Shown here piece by piece: positions 35,872-44,288 of a DNA stretch of 45,600 bases. A program made the position numbers and the translations under genes. Source of the DNA: an uncultured Chlorobiaceae bacterium (GTDB lineage: Bacteria > Bacteroidota > Chlorobiia > Chlorobiales > Chlorobiaceae); assembly GCA_903937835.1 (NCBI GenBank), contig CAJAAV010000120.1:1-45600 (forward strand). Direction: 5' to 3'. The notes beneath the pieces are model-generated. The model was not told the origin of the DNA and searched no databases. It saw only the letters and a list, made by a program, of their open reading frames with translations. Position 1 is the first letter of the stretch. Each line of letters opens with the position of its first letter.

Positions 35872-36255
35872 ATGACTATTCAGGAAGATCTTCGCTATAC
35901 CAAAGACCACGAATGGATTAAACTGCTTGAAGATGGCAGCACAGCACTGGTTGGTATTACTGACTTTGCCCAGTCGGAACTTGGCGATATTGTTTTTGTA
36001 GAGCTGAAATCTGCCGGAACCAGTCTCAAAGAGCATGAGGTCTTTGGAACTGTTGAAGCGGTAAAAACTGTGGCTGATCTTTTTGCTCCCGTTGCTGGCC
36101 AGATCCTTGAAGTGAACACCGGGCTCGACAACGCTGAAGTTGTCAATCAGGATCCATATAACGCAGGCTGGTTGGTTAAACTTAAAGTTTCCGATCCGGC
36201 AGCCGTCAGTGCACTGCTTGACGCAGCGGCTTACCGCCAGTTGACGGGGGAGTAA
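35872..36255 (+). CDS. gcvH: glycine cleavage system H protein
   Basis: The product has 127 residues from the ATG at 35872 (MTIQEDLRYTKDHEW); the in-frame extension from 35815 is not typical of GcvH. The lipoylated Lys is K65 in GTVEAVKTVADL. The protein shuttles the aminomethyl group between the P and T proteins. gcvPA starts 3 bases after its stop, so the two are one operon. Confidence 0.96.
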   Translation: MTIQEDLRYTKDHEWIKLLEDGSTALVGITDFAQSELGDIVFVELKSAGTSLKEHEVFGTVEAVKTVADLFAPVAGQILEVNTGLDNAEVVNQDPYNAGWLVKLKVSDPAAVSALLDAAAYRQLTGE

Positions 36256-36258
36256 CTC

Positions 36259-37596
36259 ATGCCGTTTATAGTTAATACCGCCAGCGAAAGAGAGGAGATG
36301 CTCAAGGCCATCGGCGCAAACTCCTTTAATGATCTTATTGCCGATATTCCTGAAGAGATCCGGCTGAAAAGAGCTCTCGATATTCTTCCCGCCTGCGATG
36401 AGCCCCAGGTGCGCAAACTTCTTGAAGGCCTCGCCTCGGCCAACCGGAGCACCTCCGATTACATCAGCTATCTTGGCGGAGGTGCTTACGACCATTTTAT
36501 TCCAGTAGCCATTAAAACCATTGCCTCGCGCAGTGAGTTTTATACGGCATATACTCCTTATCAGGCAGAGGTCTCACAGGGTACCCTGCAAGCCATCTAT
36601 GAATACCAGAGCCTTATCTGCCGTCTCTATGAGATGGATGTCACCAATGCTTCCATGTATGATGGGGCAACCGCTCTTGCTGAAGCGGTTTTGATGGCCA
36701 TGAACGTCACCGGTCGGAGCCAGGTTGTGGTGGCAGGAAAGCTGCACCCCTGGAACAGCTCCGTTCTGAAAACCTATCTTGAGGCCTCTGGCCATAACGC
36801 CGTTATTCAGAATGTTCTTCAGGATGGGGTCGGCGATGTTGCTGCACTGAAAGAGCTTGTTACCGAGAGCGTGGCTGCCGTGGTTGTTCAGCAGCCAAAC
36901 TTTTACGGATGCCTTGAAGATGTTGAGGCTATTGGAGCTGTTGCCCATGCAAAGGGAGCGCTCTTTGTTGTCTCCGCCGATCCGCTTTCACTCGGAGTGC
37001 TTGCTGCTCCCGGAAGTTACGGTGCAGATATCGCTGTCGGTGAAGGGCAGCCGCTTGGCAACCCCCAGAGTTTCGGTGGTCCATACCTCGGCATCTTTGC
37101 CGTCAAGCAACCGCTTGTCCGCAAAATTCCCGGTCGTCTGGTTGGCATGACGAAAGACAGGGATGGAGAAGATGGTTTCATTCTTACCCTTCAGACGCGC
37201 GAACAGCACATCCGCCGCGAAAAAGCCACTTCGAATATATGCAGTAACCAGGCGCTTAACGCCCTTCAGGCAGCAGTTTATCTTTCGCTGCTCGGCAAAG
37301 AGGGATTGCGGCAGGTTGCCGCACAATCAGCACAGAAGGCCCACTATCTGGCTGGGAAAATTGCGGCTCTTCCAGGATTCTCCCTGAAGTTTTTGTCGCC
37401 CTATTTCCGCGAGTTTGTGGTTGAAACACCAATTCCTGCGGCTGTTGTGGTTGAGCGGATGCTTGAGAAAAAGGTTTTTGCAGGCTATGACCTGGCTCCG
37501 CACGGCGAAACCGGGTTGCTTGTTGCTGTTACGGAAAAGCGGACGAAGGAGGAACTTGACAGCTTTGTTGAAAACCTTGGTGTGATTGCTGTATAG
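36259..37596 (+). CDS. gcvPA: glycine dehydrogenase (decarboxylating) subunit 1
   Basis: The product has 445 residues. This is the N-terminal half (alpha subunit) of the split P protein, which decarboxylates glycine with pyridoxal phosphate. Typical segments are [13 protein letters not shown] and [20 protein letters not shown] near the N-terminus, and [20 protein letters not shown] in the middle. The PLP-bearing Lys belongs to subunit 2 (gcvPB), which is not in this window. Split GcvP is found in many anaerobes and in Chlorobi. It sits directly behind gcvH. A 10-bp hairpin follows the stop. Confidence 0.95.
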   Translation: MPFIVNTASEREEMLKAIGANSFNDLIADIPEEIRLKRALDILPACDEPQVRKLLEGLASANRSTSDYISYLGGGAYDHFIPVAIKTIASRSEFYTAYTPYQAEVSQGTLQAIYEYQSLICRLYEMDVTNASMYDGATALAEAVLMAMNVTGRSQVVVAGKLHPWNSSVLKTYLEASGHNAVIQNVLQDGVGDVAALKELVTESVAAVVVQQPNFYGCLEDVEAIGAVAHAKGALFVVSADPLSLGVLAAPGSYGADIAVGEGQPLGNPQSFGGPYLGIFAVKQPLVRKIPGRLVGMTKDRDGEDGFILTLQTREQHIRREKATSNICSNQALNALQAAVYLSLLGKEGLRQVAAQSAQKAHYLAGKIAALPGFSLKFLSPYFREFVVETPIPAAVVVERMLEKKVFAGYDLAPHGETGLLVAVTEKRTKEELDSFVENLGVIAV

Positions 37597-37612
37597 AAAG
37601 GTAATAAGCCAT

Positions 37613-37642
37613 TTCAGCTCCCGACCGAGGCAGGGAGCTGAA
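37613..37642. terminator. hairpin between gcvPA and dapA
   Basis: TTCAGCTCCC (37613-37622) and GGGAGCTGAA (37633-37642) form a perfect 10-bp stem with a 10-base loop between converging genes. The T-run is weak, so termination strength is uncertain. Confidence 0.6.
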
Positions 37643-37653
37643 GTGAGATGGTG

Positions 37654-38544
37654 TTATAAAAGCCCGAGAGTTTTGAGTTCCTGATCGATAATCAGCTTGT
37701 TCTCCTCTGAAAGCGGCACAAGCGGCAGACGGTAGTTCTCCTCAATCATGCCCATTCGTGCCAGTGCATACTTTACCGGCACCGGATTGCTCTCTATAAA
37801 GTTCAATTTTAACAGCTTGCGATAGCGGCGGTTGATAGAGCGAGCCTCATCAAGATCACCCTTCCTCATCGCCTCGACCAGTTGCTTGATCTGCGATGGT
37901 ATCTGGTTGGCCGCCACAGAAATCACCCCGTCTCCCCCCATAGCCATAAAGGGCAGAATCAGCGAATCCTCACCGGTCAGCACTGAAAAATTGGCTGGAC
38001 GCTCCTCCAGCAGCTCAGAAATTTGACCGATATTTTCCGAAGCCTCCTTGACAGCAGCTATATTTTCAAAATCGCGGGCAAGCCTGAGAATGGTTGATGC
38101 CGTTACATTGCTGCCGGTTCTTCCCGGAACATTGTAGATGATAATCGGCACAGAAACAGCCTCTGCGATATGCCTGTAATGCTGATAGATACCCTCCTGC
38201 GAAGGCTTGTTGTAATAGGGAGAAACCGACAGAATCGCTGAGGCGCCCGCCTTTTCAGCATTTTTTGCCAGCTCGACCGCATGTTTTGTATCATTGGTGC
38301 CAGCGCCTGCCGCTACCATTATTTTACCCGCCGCCTCGTCCTGTACCGTGCGGATAATTTCAAACTGCTCATCACCGGAAAGTGTCGGTGACTCACCCGT
38401 TGTTCCACAGGTTATGATGATATCTGTTCCCGCCTCAATATGAAACTGTACCAGTCTCCTTAACGCCTCAGTATCTATAGACCTGTCCTGCCTGAACGGA
38501 GTTACCAGCGCAACGGCGGATCCTGAAAGGTATCGTGTGGACAT
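37654..38544 (-). CDS. dapA: 4-hydroxy-tetrahydrodipicolinate synthase
   Basis: The product has 296 residues. DapA condenses pyruvate with aspartate semialdehyde, the first committed step to lysine and diaminopimelate. The Schiff-base Lys is K166 in [10 protein letters not shown], with Tyr138 in [13 protein letters not shown] and the [10 protein letters not shown] loop (about 46-55) completing the active site. The barrel is full length. Monocistronic, with about 270 bases of AT-rich sequence to the next divergent gene, where both promoters should lie. Confidence 0.97.
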   Translation of the reverse strand: MSTRYLSGSAVALVTPFRQDRSIDTEALRRLVQFHIEAGTDIIITCGTTGESPTLSGDEQFEIIRTVQDEAAGKIMVAAGAGTNDTKHAVELAKNAEKAGASAILSVSPYYNKPSQEGIYQHYRHIAEAVSVPIIIYNVPGRTGSNVTASTILRLARDFENIAAVKEASENIGQISELLEERPANFSVLTGEDSLILPFMAMGGDGVISVAANQIPSQIKQLVEAMRKGDLDEARSINRRYRKLLKLNFIESNPVPVKYALARMGMIEENYRLPLVPLSEENKLIIDQELKTLGLL

Positions 38545-38818
38545 ACTTTTTTATCCCAGTGTTAATGAAAATCGTTATTATCAATCTGAAGAACTCGTCC
38601 CCTTTCTTCTGTCATTCTTGGTATCATCGAGAATATACTGACAAAGGGTATTTGTAAAACCGATTTTATCGTAAAAGAGTTTAATAAAGAGGAAAGGTAG
38701 ATGAGACCACATCAATAATGCGCCTTACTGTTTCAGCATTGGGTTTTTTTTATTATGTTTTAAGCGATATAGTTAGTGTTTTTTATTTCACGTACAACAA
38801 CTCAATCAAGGAAGGTAA

Positions 38819-39244
38819 ATGCGTAAAATTCTTGCCTTGCTCTTTGTTCTGGTTTCCTTTTTTTCTGCCATGCATTTAGCTGAGGCGAAAAAGAGTGCCG
38901 TGGCAAAAAAGAATGCAGATATAACCATTGCGTCTCTGTCTCGTGGCGAAAAGGTTGACGCAGAATTAATTGTGAGTGGGACTGCACACAATGCCAATGA
39001 GGTTTGGGTTATTGTTCATCCCAGTGAAACTCCGGATTATTGGGTACAACCGGCAGCCATTGTCAAGGATGGTGTCTGGGGCGTTCAAATATCCATTGGC
39101 AGGCCAGGTACCGTTGACAGTGGCAGGCATTTTGATATAATGGCCATTGCAGATCCTCGTCAGCAGTTAGCCCCGGCTCAAGTTATTAAGCTATGGCCTT
39201 CAGCTCGATCGAAATCAAAAATTATTTCAATAACAAGAAAATAG
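38819..39244 (+). CDS. small secreted protein of unknown function
   Basis: The product has 141 residues with a clear signal peptide (MRKILALLFVLVSFFSAMHLAEA, cleavage near 23). The ribosome binding site AAGGAAGG lies just before the ATG. The mature part is a single beta-rich domain with NEVWVIVHPSETPDYWVQP and GVWGVQISIGRPGTVDSGRHFDIMAIADP. Similar secreted or periplasmic proteins of unknown function occur in many bacteria. No catalytic motif is evident. Monocistronic. Confidence 0.75.
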   Translation: MRKILALLFVLVSFFSAMHLAEAKKSAVAKKNADITIASLSRGEKVDAELIVSGTAHNANEVWVIVHPSETPDYWVQPAAIVKDGVWGVQISIGRPGTVDSGRHFDIMAIADPRQQLAPAQVIKLWPSARSKSKIISITRK

Positions 39245-39292
39245 ATTCAAGTTCGAAGTTTTCCTGAAATTCAGCAATGCCACCATAGCCTG

Positions 39293-40141
39293 TCAGGTTG
39301 TAAGCTTCAGTTCCATTTTTGCAATCTCATTTGGCTTTACAAGAACAGAGCTCGTTGCCCGTTCGACTGGTTCAGCAAGCGTTCGGACGGCAACCGTGTG
39401 AAGACCCGTTGCCACGCCAACTTTCGACCATGATGTTCCGATAAACTCTTCCTGTGCGACACCATCTAAAGATATCTCTACTCTTTTCGGCTCACTCTTG
39501 AAGGTCAGGCAAAGGTCAATCGCTCCGGGCTCTTTTGCTTTCAGTGCAGCGGCATCTGCATCTGCCTTTGCTTTTTCATCTGCTTTGGCAGCCGCCACGG
39601 CATTTGCAACAGTAGTATTCAACGAATCAAGCTGTTTCTGAGTATCCTCTCGTTGAGACTTGATTGCAGAGTCCAGAAGCGAGAGACCCGCATTAAACTC
39701 CGCGATCCAGCCTTTGGTTTCTTCTGCCTGGAGTTTGTCTAATTCACGCTCAAAAGCCTCGGCGATGGCGAACAGCGCCTGAACATCAGTGTTATCGGGC
39801 GGTGAAATTTTTGAAAGTAAATGCTTTGCCCAATCGATATCAAATGAAGTTGTTGCCGACTCCATTGCCGTGACCGTTGTGACATACCGCATCCATCCGG
39901 TTGACCAGCCGAAAATCTTGTCGGCCAGTTGAAAGAGACCCGCTGCAGCAAGCAAGGTAATGGCAATCTGCGCGCAAAGTAACCTGGTTCCTGCGTTGTC
40001 ACTTAAACCCGCTAAAAGAGGAAGAGCAGTACCGAAAAGAAGGAGCCCAAAGGTGGTAACCCGGCTTGCCAGTGAAATCCATCTCTTGTCTTTGATGCTT
40101 CGCCAATACCAGCTTCTCTCTTTTGCCCTGATATCGTGCAT
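39293..40141 (-). CDS. SLATT-type two-helix membrane protein with PEGA-like C-terminal domain
   Basis: The product has 282 residues from the ATG at 40141; the frame continues to 40207 but that part is DUF4160 relic sequence read in the wrong phase. RAKERSWYWRSIKDKRW followed by two membrane helices (about 27-45 and 52-70) fits the SLATT/DUF4231 family. These are proposed pore-forming effectors associated with nucleotide-second-messenger defence systems. A helical middle, an Ala/Lys/Asp-rich coiled stretch (about 165-205) and a C-terminal beta domain (EPKRVEISLDGVAQEEFIG, then GLHTVAVRTLAEP) resembling PEGA follow. No sensor or synthase gene is adjacent. The 5' end was built by recombination, so the native start may be lost. 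Confidence 0.65.
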   Translation of the reverse strand: MHDIRAKERSWYWRSIKDKRWISLASRVTTFGLLLFGTALPLLAGLSDNAGTRLLCAQIAITLLAAAGLFQLADKIFGWSTGWMRYVTTVTAMESATTSFDIDWAKHLLSKISPPDNTDVQALFAIAEAFERELDKLQAEETKGWIAEFNAGLSLLDSAIKSQREDTQKQLDSLNTTVANAVAAAKADEKAKADADAAALKAKEPGAIDLCLTFKSEPKRVEISLDGVAQEEFIGTSWSKVGVATGLHTVAVRTLAEPVERATSSVLVKPNEIAKMELKLTT

Positions 40142-40228
40142 GAATGTGCGGCGTATGGTGTTGTTCGTCATCGCCAGAAAAATGGAAATCAGAATCCCGA
40201 AAAACATCGAGATAGTAAGGCACCTCTC
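40120..40228 (-). pseudogene. truncated, doubly frameshifted DUF4160 relic
   Basis: About 100 bases closely match the first part of the intact DUF4160 gene at 44035-44138 (cttttgccctgatatcgtgc and many following bases are identical). Against that copy this one has one extra T (GTGCCTTAC versus ATGCCTAC) and one missing A in the A-run at about 40175. These shift the frame and then restore it, giving YYLDVFRDSDFHFSGDDEQ and then HHTPHIHARYQGK. The similarity ends abruptly near 40120, where SLATT-gene sequence begins. Confidence 0.8.
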
Positions 40229-40644
40229 TTTTATGACAAGTCAGCATCCCTGAACACAGCTTCCAGAGTCGGGGCTGTGAAAATAGCCCATGCAGCATCA
40301 GCCGCCGCGCACGCGGATCAGCCATTCCGTGCGCGGGAAGGCGAGAGAGAATTGCAGTTATGCTATGGTAAAGCGACGGAGGGTCGGGTATGGAAGGCAA
40401 GGCGGGAGCGGGAGGGAAGCTGGCAGATCGGGATGTTGTCATTGGCAGGGGAAGATGGGCAGTGGGGTACTTGACGCAAAGCTTGAGCTGAAAAGCATTC
40501 GTGGTTCATTTTTTTGTATTGCTATCAGATAAAAACCGTTACTTTTGATAATATTGTTGATTTGATGATGGCTGGTCAAATCCAGGGATAAGCCAATATT
40601 ATCAATCATCCTGCACATTATCCCCGATAATAAATCATAACTCT
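40229..40644. other. intergenic debris, no intact gene
   Basis: The first 250 bases are more GC-rich than the surroundings and read through on both strands without a recognisable protein. They contain an inverted repeat CCGCGCACG (40305-40313) with CGTGCGCGG (40328-40336). The last 150 bases are AT-rich and likely hold the promoter of the DUF4365 gene. I see no feature I can name. Confidence 0.4.
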
Positions 40645-41178
40645 ATGAATTCGCTTTCTTCTTTAGATGTCGAGTCGGAACTCAGTTATGCTTATATACA
40701 CGCTGTTGCTGCACATGCTGGTATGGAGTGCTGTGCAAAAGGGCGACACTCTGACAATAGAGGGGTGGACGCGGAAATTAGCGGATGGGGTTTAAATACA
40801 GGTACCTATAAAACAACAGCAACAATCCATATCCAGCTCAAGGCAACCATCGACGAGCCTGTCCAACATGAGGATGGTAGCCTGTCATATTTTATGAAGG
40901 ATGTTCATCGGTACAACGATCTGCGTTCCGATCGTTATCAGGTTCCTCGTATTCTTGTCGTGCTGTTTTTGCCGCGAGAAAAAGATTCGTGGCTCAACAT
41001 AACCGAAGAGCAGTTGATCATGAAACGGTGTGCTTATTGGGTAAGTCTTTTAGGAGCACCCGATTCTACTAATAAAAGTGGGCAAACAGTGTATTTGAAG
41101 AGAACTCAGCTTTTTGATCCAAGAGGACTTGAGGCTTTATTGGTTAGAATTGCTAAACGAGACATTCCAAAATACTGA
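40645..41178 (+). CDS. DUF4365 nuclease-like protein
   Basis: The product has 177 residues. DUF4365 proteins are predicted PD-(D/E)xK-fold nucleases. Here RGVDAEISGW (D42, E44) and IHIQLKAT (Q64, K66) give the expected D...QxK core, and later YNDLRSDRYQVPRILVVLFLP is typical of the family. The start ATG at 40645 lacks a strong ribosome binding site. The next gene begins 7 bases after the stop, so the two form an operon, and DUF4365 genes are often found in accessory or defence-like contexts. Function in this organism is unproven. Confidence 0.8.
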   Translation: MNSLSSLDVESELSYAYIHAVAAHAGMECCAKGRHSDNRGVDAEISGWGLNTGTYKTTATIHIQLKATIDEPVQHEDGSLSYFMKDVHRYNDLRSDRYQVPRILVVLFLPREKDSWLNITEEQLIMKRCAYWVSLLGAPDSTNKSGQTVYLKRTQLFDPRGLEALLVRIAKRDIPKY

Positions 41179-41185
41179 AGCCATC

Positions 41186-42331
41186 ATGAGTATTTATTCG
41201 GATATAACGCCAACTGATCTCAGAGACTACATGAAGTTTCGGGGTTGGCTACAAGTAACTGAGGCTCTTGCTGACGGAGAGTTTTTGTTTAACTATCCTG
41301 ATAGCTCACGGCAAATATATTTTCCGGTTCATCGCGAAGTTCCAGGTTTTGAAGAGGCGCTTCAAGTTGCTTTGGAACAATTGGCAGCCCTTGAGTCGGT
41401 TGAGCCCTGGTTACTGGGAAGGCATATTGAAGAGTCAAGGGACGACACGGTATCTTTTCGTGTCATGAAGAATTCAATGTCGGAAAGATCGATTCCTTTG
41501 GTTTTTGCATACTCAATGCTTCAGGGGGCTGAAAATTTATTACTGTCAGCCGCCCATACCGTTCTTAAGCCACAGTTTTTTCATCCTCGTTTGAATCGCA
41601 ATGAGGCAAAAAAGTTTCTTGAGGCATCCCGTTTTCGGCACACTGAACCTGGCAGTTTTGTCCTGAAAATTTCTTGCCCGCTGTATGCTCTTGATGATGT
41701 CTCCGAAAATCAGCTTGAGTTAATTGAGCTTGAAAATAGTGCGCCATTTGTCAGAAAGGCAATGGCTTTACTGAATAAGTCAATCAGCTCCGTTATTGCT
41801 GCAATTGAAGCAGATACCCTGGATGCATTAGTTGAAAATGAAAAGAGAAGCTCATCACCGTCAATCTCTTACAACTTGTGCAATGCTATTGCAAGCTTTT
41901 ATTCTGAAGGGCTGGGGAACTCACTTGAAATAAAAAACCAGTGGTCTATATTTAAACCGGTTAATGACCCATCCCTTAATAAGCCGAATGTGATACAGCA
42001 GGAATATTTTCCTCGATTTGAAGAGATTGCTCGAGAGCTGAAACCTTCAGACGAGCCAATAGTTGACACATTTTATGCAACAGTTGAAGAACTATCTGGC
42101 GAAATTGGCTCTCATGGAGAACGATCAGGTGAAGTTTTGCTTCATTTGCTCTTGCCTCAAGGAGAGCAAATAAACGTACGGGTAAATCTTGATGCAACGC
42201 AATATCAAAAAGCTGACAAAGCCCACATGGCGGCACACAATGCCTATATCAAGGTCAAAGGGAAACTACAGCAGGGAAAACAGCCTCAGCGCTTGACTGA
42301 GGTGTCGGAATTTGAGCTTGCAGAAAATTGA
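41186..42331 (+). CDS. unknown protein, 381 aa, partner of the DUF4365 gene
   Basis: From the ATG at 41186 the product has 381 residues and is soluble, with no signal or membrane segment. The N-terminal part (TPTDLRDYMKFRGWLQV, then LFNYPDSSRQIYFPVHREVP and a helix EEALQVALEQLAALE) recalls uncharacterised proteins in which a small domain binds a partner. The middle is mixed alpha/beta, and the end has HLLLPQGEQINVRVNLDATQ, a strand pair, before a basic helical tail. I do not recognise a catalytic motif. Its close coupling with the DUF4365 gene (7-base gap, same strand) suggests the two act together, perhaps as a nuclease with a sensing or inhibiting partner. That is inference. Confidence 0.65.
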   Translation: MSIYSDITPTDLRDYMKFRGWLQVTEALADGEFLFNYPDSSRQIYFPVHREVPGFEEALQVALEQLAALESVEPWLLGRHIEESRDDTVSFRVMKNSMSERSIPLVFAYSMLQGAENLLLSAAHTVLKPQFFHPRLNRNEAKKFLEASRFRHTEPGSFVLKISCPLYALDDVSENQLELIELENSAPFVRKAMALLNKSISSVIAAIEADTLDALVENEKRSSSPSISYNLCNAIASFYSEGLGNSLEIKNQWSIFKPVNDPSLNKPNVIQQEYFPRFEEIARELKPSDEPIVDTFYATVEELSGEIGSHGERSGEVLLHLLLPQGEQINVRVNLDATQYQKADKAHMAAHNAYIKVKGKLQQGKQPQRLTEVSEFELAEN

Positions 42332-42355
42332 GGGCGCGAAAAACAGTAAGCTCTG

Positions 42356-42607
42356 TTATACATGTTGTTCAAGGATATGAATGAGGTCGATGAAGCCCCC
42401 AGCTTCAAAGTCGGTTGGGCTTGGCATTTTCATAAAGCAGAGCTTGACCAGTGTATTGTCCGGCAGGAAGGCGATAAATAATGGGGGCGCATTGAACGCA
42501 GAAGAGATTGTCAGAAGATAATCAACTCCATTGACATGTGACAATTGCAATGTGGAGTGCATCTTCAGCCAGCCTTGGCTGGAATGAACTTGCACGCCCC
42601 GCAGCAC
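42356..42607 (-). CDS. possible small hypothetical protein
   Basis: The frame has 83 codons. Its later part (NGVDYLLTISSAFNAPPLF, then PSPTDFEAGGFIDLIHILEQ) has protein-like composition and no in-frame stop. The start is uncertain (42607 or an inner ATG reading MHSTLQ). I recognise no family. It converges on the 381-residue gene and could be the C-terminal remnant of a larger gene. Confidence 0.3.
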   Translation of the reverse strand: MLRGVQVHSSQGWLKMHSTLQLSHVNGVDYLLTISSAFNAPPLFIAFLPDNTLVKLCFMKMPSPTDFEAGGFIDLIHILEQHV

Positions 42608-42824
42608 AACAGGTATGGCGCACTTGAGTACAAGAGCGCTTCGGTTTTCACTAGCAGGTCAGTAGGTTGCGGGAAAGCAATGTAAAGGCCTCACAATACG
42701 ACGAACCGGAGGCGCGAAGCGACGTACGGTGCCGCAGATGGTTCGGCTTAGATATCTGCGTAGTTCATAATCCTTCTGGCTTCATCCTCAGCATTGTTAC
42801 CTCGTCCTGAATATTGGATAGAAT

Positions 42825-43037
42825 GTGCTTTTTAAAGGCCAAGTGCGGCTTGCCCCGCGAAGTAAAAAACGCTTTATCACCACATCGCTGCTTTATGACG
42901 GCCACCTGCAAACGGGGCTATGGTCACAAAAGGAGTACGCAAGCCATGCCATGTCGTTGGTGGCCTTTACTGAATACGCCACTGCAAGAGAATTCAGAAA
43001 AAATGTGTACCGTAGACTTGTGGCCAGTGAGGAATAA
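42825..43037 (+). pseudogene. C-terminal fragment of a diversity-generating-retroelement reverse transcriptase
   Basis: Seventy codons (MLFKGQVRLAPRSKKRFI, then WSQKEYASHAMSLVAFTEYA, ending [15 protein letters not shown]) resemble the extreme C-terminus of reverse transcriptases of diversity-generating retroelements. The catalytic domain with its YxDD motif is absent, and a TGA lies just upstream of the ATG, so only the tail survives. Directly after its stop begins a repeat of the kind used as template by such elements (43052-43183). The assignment is from memory of the family and is strengthened by that neighbour. Confidence 0.5.
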
Positions 43038-43051
43038 GGGCATCAGTCGTG

Positions 43052-43183
43052 GGTTCGAACCGTGTGCTTCGTGGCGTGAGCTGGGGCGCCGGCGCCGAGA
43101 ACTGTCGGTCGGCTGATCGCAACAACAACACCCCCGACAACAGGAACAACAACATTGGCTTCCGCCTGGTGTTCGTCCTGTAG
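43052..43183 (+). repeat. template/variable-type repeat of a diversity-generating retroelement
   Basis: The 132 bases would encode [18 protein letters not shown], then [16 protein letters not shown] and IGFRLVFVL-stop. This is the C-terminal variable region of formylglycine-generating-enzyme-type (C-type-lectin fold) target proteins, with the hallmark AAC codons (43121-43132, 43146-43154) that are the adenine-directed mutation sites. Where the usual pattern is SWNNNA.NC, here it is [12 protein letters not shown]-type codons are replaced by GGC, GCC and GGC. The frame has a stop 21 bases upstream and no start, so it is a non-coding template-type copy or a detached variable repeat. Confidence 0.65.
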
Positions 43184-43238
43184 CTCAAAAGCAAAGTCGG
43201 ATGACTGCCTCTGAACAGATTGATGACCCCGCCCCTGT

Positions 43239-43320
43239 ATTGTTTCAGGGCAAAGAGCGCCACACACGATGCCCGGCATTGGTAGGACGAACCGGATAAC
43301 CGTTTCGAAGATGACGGGCA
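43239..43320 (+). repeat. 82-bp direct repeat, copy 1
   Basis: This copy aligns without gaps to 44289-44370, with 68 of 82 positions identical by my count. It shares ATTGTTTCAGGG at one end and TGACGGGCA at the other. It precedes the target-protein relic. No coding sense is evident in either copy. Confidence 0.8.
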
Positions 43321-43353
43321 GGCAGTAGCGCATCGTACAATAGAGGGGATAAC

Positions 43354-43614
43354 CTGACGACAGCGCAGGCGAACTACGACGGTAACTATCCGTACAATAA
43401 TAACCCGGAAAGGTCAGTATCGGGCGAACACTGCTGCGGTGGACATTTTTGAGCCTAATTGTTGGGGAGTGTAAGGTGTACGGCAATGTGTGGGAGTGGT
43501 GCCGGGACTGGTATGGAGAGAAATATTATGAAGAATGTATGGCAAAAGGGGTAGCGGAGAACCCTGCTAGCCCTGAAACCGGTTCGTACCGTGTACTTCG
43601 TGGCGGTCGAATTT
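43354..43614 (+). pseudogene. relic of a formylglycine-generating-enzyme-type (FGE-sulfatase) target protein
   Basis: The family sequence can be followed across three frames: LTTAQANYDGNYPYNNN (43357-43407), then GQYRANTAAVDIFEPNCWGV in a shifted frame, then GNVWEWCRDWYGEKYYEE and NPASPETGSYRVLRGG (about 43485-43609). At least two frameshifts are needed. It breaks off exactly where the variable region would start (RVLRGG), and the DUF2442 gene of the opposite strand begins there. This class of protein is a common target of diversity-generating retroelements. Confidence 0.7.
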
Positions 43615-43857
43615 TTATACAGGCATTGAGCGGTTCCAGAGAGTTTCCGGCGCAATATCGAGGTTTCCCGGCCAAACGACCGTGCCGTATTGGACCGATG
43701 CCTTGAAAAAAAGCGGGGAGTTGTAGAGTTTGGTAAAAGGTTTTTTCTCGAAAAAAGGCTTCATGTCAAAGAGTCGCCTCTCTCCGGTCTCAAACACCAG
43801 CTCCAGCGTATAATCGCTTTGAGCTGTTACGGCAACGATATCGCGAAGTTTTTCCAT
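43615..43857 (-). CDS. DUF2442 domain protein
   Basis: The product has 80 residues and the whole family pattern: YTLELVFETGERRLFDMKPF, then FEKKPFTKLYNSPLFFKAS and GTVVWPGNLDIAPETLW. DUF2442 proteins are small and usually encoded directly behind DUF4160 genes; a toxin-antitoxin-like role has been suspected but not shown. The ribosome binding site AAGGAG lies nine bases upstream. Its stop coincides with the junction to the FGE relic. Confidence 0.85.
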   Translation of the reverse strand: MEKLRDIVAVTAQSDYTLELVFETGERRLFDMKPFFEKKPFTKLYNSPLFFKASVQYGTVVWPGNLDIAPETLWNRSMPV

Positions 43858-43868
43858 AGTTATCTCCT

Positions 43869-44138
43869 TTATTGAAGAGGGGCAATGCGATAGGGCTCCT
43901 CACCAGCGCTGGCAAGTTCCCAGTCGGCCATAAGTTCTTCCCTGTGAATATCTACCCATACTTGCACCATCCGCAGTTGTCGCGGTGGTATACTTCCGGC
44001 GAGGGGGCGACAGTCGTCAATGGCTATCGAAACGCTTTTGCCCTGATATCGTGCATGAATGTGCGGGGTATGGTGTTGTTCATCATCGCCATAAAAAATG
44101 GAAATCAGAATCCCGAAAAACATCGATATAGTAGGCAT
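43869..44138 (-). CDS. DUF4160 domain protein
   Basis: The product has 89 residues. The family signature is ISMFFGILISIFYGDDEQHH followed by TPHIHARYQGK. These proteins contain conserved His residues and are paired with DUF2442, here 11 bases downstream. Intact and probably co-transcribed with it. The first 100 bases were copied to 40120-40228, where they form a broken relic. Confidence 0.85.
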   Translation of the reverse strand: MPTISMFFGILISIFYGDDEQHHTPHIHARYQGKSVSIAIDDCRPLAGSIPPRQLRMVQVWVDIHREELMADWELASAGEEPYRIAPLQ

Positions 44139-44288
44139 CTGTTTATTATTGAACGCTCTTCAAGACGTTGTTTTTTGGAGCATAAGTCCCCCCTATACCA
44201 TTCCTGTTCTCAATATAAAAAACGTTACAGAACAATTGCTTTTGCTGGCCAGCAGGAAATACAATCTTTCGAAAACATAGCGAACTAA

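Noticed and set aside
40136-40474. Plus-strand frames of 112 and 80 codons in the GC-rich debris
   Set aside because: They overlap the DUF4160 relic in antisense, lack a ribosome binding site and read as low-complexity Arg/Glu/Gly sequence.
42660-42780. GC-rich stretch before the reverse-transcriptase tail as a tRNA or structured RNA
   Set aside because: I could not fold it into a cloverleaf, and no conserved RNA pattern was recognised.
43043-43486. Open frame of 147 codons on the minus strand over the retroelement repeat
   Set aside because: It is the antisense of the repeat and of the 82-bp repeat copy 1; the Val/Gly-rich run mirrors the AAC-rich coding strand.
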